Shown piece after piece: positions 54,636 to 62,251 of a stretch of 64,000 nt of DNA. This DNA is from CALOFP01 sp942492635 (GTDB taxonomy: Bacteria > UBP6 > UBA1177 > CALOFP01). Numbering within the stretch: the stretch's first letter is position 1; every line of letters starts with the position of its first letter. The stretch lies in assembly GCA_942492635.1 (NCBI GenBank), contig CALOFP010000002.1:1240001-1304000 (forward strand), in the 5' to 3' direction. The notes beneath the pieces were generated by a model. That model saw nothing but the letters and a program-made list of their open reading frames with translations, searched no databases and had not been told where the DNA came from. The position numbers and the translations under genes were made by a program.

Positions 54636-55142
54636 ATGAAGAAAATATTTCATTCTATATTAATTGCTTTGACAATATTAATATTCGCAGGTTGCGATAG
54701 TAACAATGATACTAGTAATAAAAAAGATGAATCCTCCGGGCTTGATGGAAGTGTTCCTGTCATCTCTCTTGAGAGAAATGGAGAAACAAAAATCGATATA
54801 AAATTTACTCCGACAAACAATAAAAAGTTACCGAGAATTGCAGATATATATATCCAGTACGATCCAAATGCCATTACCTTCCTAGGACATGAGAAGGGTG
54901 ACGCTGTAAAAGCTGCAGAGAAAGATATCTTTATCAAAAATGATGATAAAAAAGGAGTACTAAGAGTAACTGTATTGAGTGCTGCAAATCTCAACAGAAT
55001 TGCAGATGGAATAATAGCTTCAATTGGTTTTAGAAAAAATACCGAAGATGAGACAACTGTGAAAATTGATGATAACAGGCAGATATTTGCGCCTGTAGAA
55101 GCAAATGATCAGGTGTCGTTCGGGGCACCCATTACTTTATAG
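54636..55142 (+). CDS. Small lipoprotein consisting of one cohesin-like domain
   Basis: 168 residues; TTTGGAGATAAAAA ribosome site. Lipobox IFAGC, short linker, then a single ~125-residue beta-sandwich: VISLERNGETKIDIKFT, LPRIADIYIQYDPNAITFLGHEKGDAV, KGVLRVTVLS, IADGIIASIGFRK, IFAPVEANDQVSFG. The order of strands and the YDPNAITF turn are those of cohesin type I-like modules. It shares PRIAD, KGDAV, LRV and the FxP-x-A end with the lipoprotein at 45975. As an anchored stand-alone cohesin it is a good candidate for a surface dock. A hairpin follows the gene. Confidence 0.65.
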   Translation: MKKIFHSILIALTILIFAGCDSNNDTSNKKDESSGLDGSVPVISLERNGETKIDIKFTPTNNKKLPRIADIYIQYDPNAITFLGHEKGDAVKAAEKDIFIKNDDKKGVLRVTVLSAANLNRIADGIIASIGFRKNTEDETTVKIDDNRQIFAPVEANDQVSFGAPITL

Positions 55143-55149
55143 TGACTGT

Positions 55150-55183
55150 GCAACCGTGGTTGAGTCGGTTCTACCGCGGTTGC
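55150..55183 (+). terminator. Probable terminator after the cohesin-like lipoprotein gene
   Basis: GCAACCGTGGT, 12-nt loop, ACCGCGGTTGC (one G-T pair), then TTGTAAAAATTTTT. 11-bp stem; the T-run is imperfect. Confidence 0.6.
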
Positions 55184-55245
55184 TTGTAAAAATTTTTAAA
55201 TAGTGGTCATTATATCTTATGTTTACTTCGATTCGGAGATAATTG

Positions 55246-58200
55246 ATGAGAAAAATAAATATATTGAAGTGTATAATTTCATCTCTTTTGGGAGTGACTT
55301 TCCTGTTGGCTAATTTGAATGCCGATGAACCGGAAGTTAAATTCTCAATGGATATTAACAGAATGGATAAAATAGTTTCATTCTTTATAAATGATATTCC
55401 ATACTCGAGCTGGATTGAAGAGTTGGATCGGTATGACGAAAATGATGACGGAGATATTACTCAGGAATTTAATATCTACGATGTGGATGCTGCAATTGAT
55501 GAATTTCTGAATCCCCCCCAACTTGAGAAGTGTTTAAAAAAATCGCATTGTTCAGGTGGAAAATTTCACTGGCAGTGTAAAACTGTCGATGATACATCAA
55601 TTAAGTACTGCACACAATGTGATAAAGATACTGATTGCGGAGACGGGGCTTATTGTAAAGAACATATGTGCCATAAAACATGCGGTTTTTTGGACGGTAC
55701 CGGTTCCTACTCTGAATGTTATGGCAGAAACAAAACTTGTGAAACAGAAAGAGGAAGATGTTACGAAGTAGAAGATCCACGTACATCATGCCAGTTGGAC
55801 AGTGATTGTCTTCCGGGAAACTATTGCCTCATCGGTACCTGTGAGCCAAGCTGTTACAGGAGCCTTGATTGCCCGGGAACCGAATGGATATGTAACAGTA
55901 ACAATAGGTGTGAGATTCCAATAGACATCAAAGAAGACAATGAAGGTGTAAATGAAAACAAGAAGTATGCTCTCAGTCCTTTGAAAAGATATGGTGTGAT
56001 GTTTGGGGCACATTCTATAAATATCAGACCGGATATGCCTTTTATCGAAATACCTGTAGTCATAATGGATAAAGAGACTAAGGCAGAGGTTATAAATGAT
56101 CCGAGAGTAAAAATTCCTTACAGAATAAAGTACAAACATGCGGACCGTGTTTCTGATGATTGCAGTAGAGATTCTAATTATCCGGGGATGGAAGAGAAAT
56201 GCAAAGTTACTCCTTTTCTAATAATGAAAAATCCTATTGGAGTGTTGCATGGTAAAAGCGGACAGAAAATCGTTTTTGATTTTGAAAAGCATATATTCAA
56301 CCAATTGCCATCTGGATATTACGGAATAACCGTAGATATATTGGCGGGAACAGGTAATGTATCAACTGTAACGTTATCTTATAATAATCCGTCCTCATCA
56401 GGTCTGTATAATGGTATGGTGATGTTTACAGAACCGACATCTTCAGGATCAACGGCAATATCAATGGATTTCAATTTCACTGACCAGGAAGTTCAGTGGG
56501 ATACTCTTCTTAAAGGAGAAGAAACTGTTAGTAATGGGAACAAAGATATCCCTCTTAGTAAAATTAATGCAGATACAGGACTACCAATAACAGAAACCTT
56601 TAGAGGGAACTTTGTCTGGGGTCGTATTCGTACAAAAAAATCGACACTATTCATCAACACTATAAAAGATGACAAAGGTTTTTCTTTAAATGAGAGTGTA
56701 CCATTTGCAGGGATTTACAGGCCTACGACAGGTAAAATAAGGTTTTTCTTTGAAACTAATATGACACACGATTTTGCTTTATACAATGTTGGGCCAAATG
56801 CGAGTGTACTTCATTATAATAATATTTTTAAACGGCCGATTAGAAGATTTGTAATAGTTGAGGCCAAGCTCGATACACTTGAAAGAACTATAAGTGGAAT
56901 GTACAGGGAACAGATTTTTGGGCTCGGGGATGCCTCTTACACTATTGGCGGTGAAATTGTTCTCAACCAGGGGAACAGTAAGTCGGATGGGACTCTTCCG
57001 GAAGAAGATGAGCTTGCTATAGGTGAAGGGAGTTATGTTGAGAGTGGCAATCAACCGAATCTCAGCGATCATTGCGGTCGTTTCTTTAATGATGCACAGA
57101 AGTTCATAAAGGATTTAACTTGGAGGGAAGGTGAGCTTGAAGAGTGTATGGAGCATACAGATTGTTCTAATGGTCTTGTTTGTGATCCGGATATTAAAAA
57201 GTGTGTTCGGGTTGAGGAATGTGATGAAAATGGACAATGCCCTTCAGGATTGCGTTGTGACTCCCAGAGTAATGTTTGTGTTGAAAGCAGTGGCTGTGAA
57301 AAGAACAGTGATTGTAGGAACGGTTCTGTTTGTATTGACGGGATAAAACAGTGTGGGCAAGTTAGAAAATGCTCTGAGAATTGTCCTAAAGGATTCGTTT
57401 GTGATGAATATAGTAATGAATGTGTTCAGTTAAAAGTTTGTAATCCCGAGGATGTACCTGAATATGGACTGAAGTGCAATAAGATCGATGATAAACATTT
57501 ATATGTACACAGCAATGAATGTGATACGGATGATCATTGTAGTGATGGTTTTAAATGCTTTGCAAAAGTTTGCGTCGAAAAAGAAGCATGCGATACAGAT
57601 AATGATTGCCCAGGAGAACTTGTTTGCCGTGAGTTTTGGCTGGGAAATGAGAAAAAGAAGCGTTGCGTTGATAAATGTACATGCGAGGGTGAAGATTGCC
57701 CGGATTTGTATGCGAGCAATGAGTCTGATAAAGCCTGCGTAAAAACAGCAAGGTGTAATATTGATAGTGACTGCATGGATGGATATAAGTGTGATGCAAA
57801 TGAGCGTTTGTGCGTAAACGGAAGAAAAAGTTGTGACCAGAATAATCCCTGTGAAATGGGCTTTAAATGTCATTCTGAAATTCATGAGTGCGTTAAGACG
57901 GCACCATGTTTTGAAAAAGCAGATTGTGGTAAGAAGTACACTTGTAATGACATGGAAGGAGTGTGTTTACGCAGATCCAAGGATGAAAAATGCAAGACAG
58001 GAATCGAGGAGTGGTCCGATCTCTATTCAAAATGTGTAAAGATAAACAAATGTTCATCTGGTGATATAAAATCCTGTGAGGGCTTTCTCTGCAAGGAGAA
58101 CAGTAACGAGTGTAAGGAAGGTTTCTTCTGCAATAACGATTATGGACGCTGTGAAAAGATGCAGGTTTGTTATAAAGCGGCGCAGTGTTATGGTGGTTCA

Positions 58201-61200
58201 ATGTCGTGCGTGAAAACTATTTCAGCCGTGAACGGTATTGAAAATGATGATAACAAATTTGGAATTTGTTTACCTCGCACTGAATGCTTTCATGATCAGC
58301 ACTGTAAAGTTTTTGGTGAAGGCGTTAAATGCCACAGGAAGGGTGTCTTTCATGAATGTGTTAAAACAGATGAATGTTTTACAGACAACCAGTGTGTGGC
58401 AGGGACTTATTGTGATAGAGAAATTAAAAAATGTGTTAAAATTAAAGAGTGTAATTATGTTGATGGAGAGTATGAATGTGATCCTGGATTTGAATGTCAG
58501 GTAGTAAAAGATACTAGAACTGAACAAGCAATGAAACTTTGTCTGAGGACAAATAAATGTAGCAAGAATGATAATTGTCTTAAAGGTTTTACTTGTGATG
58601 TAAGTGTCGGGAAATGTATAAAAAAGGATAGTTGTGAAACAACTTCTGACTGTCTGGGTGGATTTGTTTGCAAAAGAGAAACTTGTGTAAAGACGCAGGA
58701 GTGTGGAAGCTGCGGATTAGGATCTATATGCAATAAAGAAACTAAGGAATGTGTTGTAATTAATCAGTGTAAATCAGACAGTGAATGTGGCGGAAATGAT
58801 AGATTTTGTGATACTGGTTCGGGATATTGTATAAAAAAGAACACATGTAATGAAGATAATGATTGCCGTAGTGGGTTTGCCTGTCATCCTGAAATTAACG
58901 AATGTGTAAAACTTAAAAGTGAATCAGGATTGGATTTTATTGAAGAGCTGAAAAATTATGAAAAAGAGCACTTTGATGATGTGATTTTTCTTGAAGAAAA
59001 ACTTGAAAACGTTCTTAAATCACTCGAGGGAAAGGTAAGTCGAGCCGATGTTGAAGATATCCTTGAGCAGCAGGCAAAGATCTGTGAAAAAGGTGACTGT
59101 ACAGATGCTTTCGATACAAAAGTTGATATTAGAAAGATGCAATGCATTGCTCATGCCTATGCAGAGGTAGTGGGAAATTATATGTACCCGCCTTCCGATT
59201 CCTCCTCTCTAAACCAGATTTCAAGAAGTAAACGTGTGGCTATTGCTTGGAGATTAAGGCATTATATTAACGAAATTCTCATCACATACAACTATGCCGC
59301 AGGGGATAAGGTCTCACAGGTCTTTAAGATTATGATGCGACAAAATGAGGGGACTGGCCAAACAGGAGGCGAGGAACAAGATGAAGACTCTCTTACTGTT
59401 GAGGCATTCAATTATCATAGAAAGGCTCTGGCATTCATATTTGATCCACATATGCAGCAGGGTGTACGTTCTCTGGTAAATATTCCTTTTCTTGTAAATC
59501 CAAATGGCATGACAATAGGAAATGAAACTCCTGTTTTTGAAGATACAACAGAGATTGGGAAACTCGGTGTAGTTAATGGGATGTTAAAACGTCCTTTTGA
59601 TCACATGCAGAATAGTTTAGGAATGCTCTCCAAATTACTTAACTTGAAAAGAAGGCTGACAAACAGCGTAGATATTCGACATCGAAAATTCCTTGATCTT
59701 TACACTCAGGAACTTTTTCTTGAAGCAGTATCCATGGTTTATCTACAGGAAAACTGGGAAGGAGACATTGTCGATTATTCGGATACTGACTGGATGAGCG
59801 ATATTCTTTTATCATCATCGGAACTGCGAATGAGATTGGACGAATCAAACAACCCTTTGGGCCTCGATCCAAAAAGAGTTTTCTTTAATTTGGGAAGAGG
59901 GTCATTGGGCTGCTCCAATAATTTTAATCCTTCAATTACCCGATGGCAATGGTTTGAAGAACAATTTAAATGCCATGCTGCTATTGCAAAGACAGATTAT
60001 GATCTCGCACTTAATAGTTATAAAGCTTTTAGAAATGCTGACTTTGATTTTGATCAGATGCTACGAAACAACAGGGATAAGTATCTGAATCAGGTTGATG
60101 ATATATGTGGACTTCCTGGCGAATATAGCAATGACAGCTTTTGTGATTTGAACAACAACAATGATGTTGATGATTTGCGTTACTCCTGCACTAACGATGA
60201 ATGTACAGATGTTGTTGTGACATTTAAAAAAGACAATCAAAATAACCCGAGCACTCACTATAGTTGTCAGGATGGATTTAAAAAACTAACAATTCATGAT
60301 GGTGGAAGTGAACCCAGAAAATGTTATGCAGGTGAAATAGGAACAGTTTTAAGCCAGATAAGTGAAATGAAAATCAATCAGCAATCGGTTAAAACTCGTT
60401 TGTCAAACCTGATGCAGTCCATCGATATTGAAAAAGATATGATAGATTTTATCACTGCAAAGGGTGAAAAGTATGTAGACTATTACAAAAAGAAAACTGA
60501 TGAACTGTGGAGGTATAATAACCAGTTGAACTGGATGGATTATGGTAAACAGCTGGCACAGACATATGCGAAAGGTCAAGAAAATATTATGATATTTGGT
60601 GCCTCATCGGGAGGTAACCGAACAGGACAGGGGGCTTGGCTCTATGCACTTGCACTTACCGGTTTTGAACTTGGTGAAAGGTACGTGCGGGAGGATCTGT
60701 TCAGGGCGCAGAGAGCAGAGTCTTTGCAATATAATAAGGAGGCTGTCGAAAAGGACTTGAAGGAAAGAGACAAGATGATTACCAAGATGCAGCTCGAAGC
60801 GCATAGTCTTGCTATGGAGTACGTTTCTCTGCATCAAAGAATCCTTACACTCGAACACAGGAAGCAGCAGCTTCTTTCCAAGGCACAGCAATTCGCAAAC
60901 TACTATAGAGAAGCAAATAAGGGTATTATCGAATATCTTATAGACGATCCTCAGAATAACAGACTGAGAAAACACAAGCATATACTCAATGCTGATTATT
61001 CACTGGAAAAGGCACTAGTTGATGCATACAAAATGGCTAGAGCATTTGAGTACTATCATAACTATCAAACGCCGGGTACACTCTCAAATAAAGTCTTTAA
61101 ATATAGATCTCTCGATGAACTTTTAGATAGTACTAATGGGATTATCTCAATATTATCAAATGAAATAGGTGCTTGTTGGTCGAGTCACAAAGAAAAAACA

Positions 61201-61878
61201 GACACTATGGATGTATCGCTCAGGGATATTCTGCTTCCTGATAAAAGTATTAAATATGATCCCAATAATTATGTGAGCTTGAATTTAGCAGCACAGTTTA
61301 CTCGAAAAATTCGCTCTTCACAATATCGTGTGACAAGAATGAGTGATATTGGCGTCATGGAGCAATTTATCGCGATTCCATTTGGTCTGTTTTTGCAAAC
61401 AATTGGAGCAGACAATCCTTCTATGCCGATGAGCAGTAGCGATTGCAATGCGATAATTGATGAAATGAGCATCACTACTTCAGGCTCAGGCATAGATAAA
61501 CATAATAAAATCAAGTATAAATTGAAACGAGGTAGATCTGATGATATGAGGACATGCTATAAACTTGACAATGGATACACCAAAGTGAAGCGATGGGATA
61601 TTTCCGATGCAGAGGCAAGAACCTCAATTATGAACATAACTTCAAATGTTATTTACAACAATGAGCCTTATTGCTCCTCAGAACCTGATTGTACTTCTAA
61701 GCAGTTCAAAGGAAGAAGTGTTGCAGCTCCTGAATGGGTTCTTGAAATACCTTTAAGTACCGATGATAATTATCTGTTTCTAGATAAAGATGTGGTAATC
61801 GAAGATATAATAATTACTATCAAATATTCACATATGGACAGTGAAGAATTTAGATCAGCTATCACAAAATGTTATTGA
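55246..61878 (+). CDS. Giant Cys-rich exported protein with Tc-toxin TcA-like C-terminus
   Basis: 2210 residues from ATG 55246 (GGAG 7 nt upstream; a TTG one codon earlier is less likely). Signal IISSLLGVTFLLANLNA. Residues ~60-90: dockerin/EF-hand-like loop DENDDGDITQEFNIYDVDAAID. ~98-225: Cys modules; ~240-600: beta-rich unknown. ~625-1220: about sixteen ~35-residue Cys modules of the form CxxDxDCxxGxxCxxxxxxCV. ~1230-2210: long helical part (ERDKMITKMQLEAHSLAMEY) and a last beta segment, FKGRSVAAPEWVLEIP with IEDIIITIKYSHM, which resembles the end of TcA (FEGxGAxSxWxLELP, ISDVILHIxYTAR). The SpvB gene next to it supports a Tc-like role. The TcA link is by eye and unproven. Confidence 0.7.
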   Translation: MRKINILKCIISSLLGVTFLLANLNADEPEVKFSMDINRMDKIVSFFINDIPYSSWIEELDRYDENDDGDITQEFNIYDVDAAIDEFLNPPQLEKCLKKSHCSGGKFHWQCKTVDDTSIKYCTQCDKDTDCGDGAYCKEHMCHKTCGFLDGTGSYSECYGRNKTCETERGRCYEVEDPRTSCQLDSDCLPGNYCLIGTCEPSCYRSLDCPGTEWICNSNNRCEIPIDIKEDNEGVNENKKYALSPLKRYGVMFGAHSINIRPDMPFIEIPVVIMDKETKAEVINDPRVKIPYRIKYKHADRVSDDCSRDSNYPGMEEKCKVTPFLIMKNPIGVLHGKSGQKIVFDFEKHIFNQLPSGYYGITVDILAGTGNVSTVTLSYNNPSSSGLYNGMVMFTEPTSSGSTAISMDFNFTDQEVQWDTLLKGEETVSNGNKDIPLSKINADTGLPITETFRGNFVWGRIRTKKSTLFINTIKDDKGFSLNESVPFAGIYRPTTGKIRFFFETNMTHDFALYNVGPNASVLHYNNIFKRPIRRFVIVEAKLDTLERTISGMYREQIFGLGDASYTIGGEIVLNQGNSKSDGTLPEEDELAIGEGSYVESGNQPNLSDHCGRFFNDAQKFIKDLTWREGELEECMEHTDCSNGLVCDPDIKKCVRVEECDENGQCPSGLRCDSQSNVCVESSGCEKNSDCRNGSVCIDGIKQCGQVRKCSENCPKGFVCDEYSNECVQLKVCNPEDVPEYGLKCNKIDDKHLYVHSNECDTDDHCSDGFKCFAKVCVEKEACDTDNDCPGELVCREFWLGNEKKKRCVDKCTCEGEDCPDLYASNESDKACVKTARCNIDSDCMDGYKCDANERLCVNGRKSCDQNNPCEMGFKCHSEIHECVKTAPCFEKADCGKKYTCNDMEGVCLRRSKDEKCKTGIEEWSDLYSKCVKINKCSSGDIKSCEGFLCKENSNECKEGFFCNNDYGRCEKMQVCYKAAQCYGGSMSCVKTISAVNGIENDDNKFGICLPRTECFHDQHCKVFGEGVKCHRKGVFHECVKTDECFTDNQCVAGTYCDREIKKCVKIKECNYVDGEYECDPGFECQVVKDTRTEQAMKLCLRTNKCSKNDNCLKGFTCDVSVGKCIKKDSCETTSDCLGGFVCKRETCVKTQECGSCGLGSICNKETKECVVINQCKSDSECGGNDRFCDTGSGYCIKKNTCNEDNDCRSGFACHPEINECVKLKSESGLDFIEELKNYEKEHFDDVIFLEEKLENVLKSLEGKVSRADVEDILEQQAKICEKGDCTDAFDTKVDIRKMQCIAHAYAEVVGNYMYPPSDSSSLNQISRSKRVAIAWRLRHYINEILITYNYAAGDKVSQVFKIMMRQNEGTGQTGGEEQDEDSLTVEAFNYHRKALAFIFDPHMQQGVRSLVNIPFLVNPNGMTIGNETPVFEDTTEIGKLGVVNGMLKRPFDHMQNSLGMLSKLLNLKRRLTNSVDIRHRKFLDLYTQELFLEAVSMVYLQENWEGDIVDYSDTDWMSDILLSSSELRMRLDESNNPLGLDPKRVFFNLGRGSLGCSNNFNPSITRWQWFEEQFKCHAAIAKTDYDLALNSYKAFRNADFDFDQMLRNNRDKYLNQVDDICGLPGEYSNDSFCDLNNNNDVDDLRYSCTNDECTDVVVTFKKDNQNNPSTHYSCQDGFKKLTIHDGGSEPRKCYAGEIGTVLSQISEMKINQQSVKTRLSNLMQSIDIEKDMIDFITAKGEKYVDYYKKKTDELWRYNNQLNWMDYGKQLAQTYAKGQENIMIFGASSGGNRTGQGAWLYALALTGFELGERYVREDLFRAQRAESLQYNKEAVEKDLKERDKMITKMQLEAHSLAMEYVSLHQRILTLEHRKQQLLSKAQQFANYYREANKGIIEYLIDDPQNNRLRKHKHILNADYSLEKALVDAYKMARAFEYYHNYQTPGTLSNKVFKYRSLDELLDSTNGIISILSNEIGACWSSHKEKTDTMDVSLRDILLPDKSIKYDPNNYVSLNLAAQFTRKIRSSQYRVTRMSDIGVMEQFIAIPFGLFLQTIGADNPSMPMSSSDCNAIIDEMSITTSGSGIDKHNKIKYKLKRGRSDDMRTCYKLDNGYTKVKRWDISDAEARTSIMNITSNVIYNNEPYCSSEPDCTSKQFKGRSVAAPEWVLEIPLSTDDNYLFLDKDVVIEDIIITIKYSHMDSEEFRSAITKCY

Positions 61879-61950
61879 TATTTATATAGCAATAGCAGTT
61901 AGCTTGCCCTCCTCAATACGGGCTGTTCTGATATGGTTTCCAATATGTCT

Positions 61951-61982
61951 GTTTACGCCTCCAGCAAATTGGGGGCGTAAAC
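61951..61982. terminator. Inverted repeat, probable terminator of the TcA-like gene
   Basis: GTTTACGCCTCC, 8-nt loop, GGGGGCGTAAAC (one T-G pair). 12-bp stem 72 nt after the stop; no clean T-run, so Rho-independent action is uncertain. Confidence 0.5.
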
Positions 61983-62150
61983 TCATTTGTCATATAGGTC
62001 TTTTATACAGTCAGTAGAGTAAGAAGACCGGAGCGTTCTTTTGTAGAATTTCATGTGTCGATGAATGTCACTTGTGAAAAGTTGTCGTAAAAGAATTGAC
62101 TAATTGTTATTTGTTAGAAACTGCTTCATTGTTGGGTTTATAAATAAAAA

Positions 62151-62162
62151 GAAAGCGCTTTC
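62151..62162. promoter_or_regulatory. LacI-type operator-like palindrome
   Basis: GAAAGCGCTTTC, perfect 12-bp palindrome with a central CG flanked to give AGAAAGCGCTTTCA, close to the LacI/CcpA-family site TGAAANCGNTTNCA. Lies 90 nt before the SpvB-like start, a few bases after a TATAAA-like box (~62140). Confidence 0.4.
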
Positions 62163-62251
62163 ATAGAGTGTCTTAGAAGAAAGGGGTTGTTAGGAAAATT
62201 AACTTCTTATTTTTATCAAAAAGAAATTTATAGATAGAATGGGTATTGTGC

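Larger units (their letters stand above)
61879..62251. other. Intergenic before the SpvB-like gene
   Basis: 373 nt holding an inverted repeat (61951-61982) and a GAAAGCGCTTTC palindrome (62151-62162), both entered separately. No gene. The start of the SpvB-like gene has only a weak ribosome site. Confidence 0.45.
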
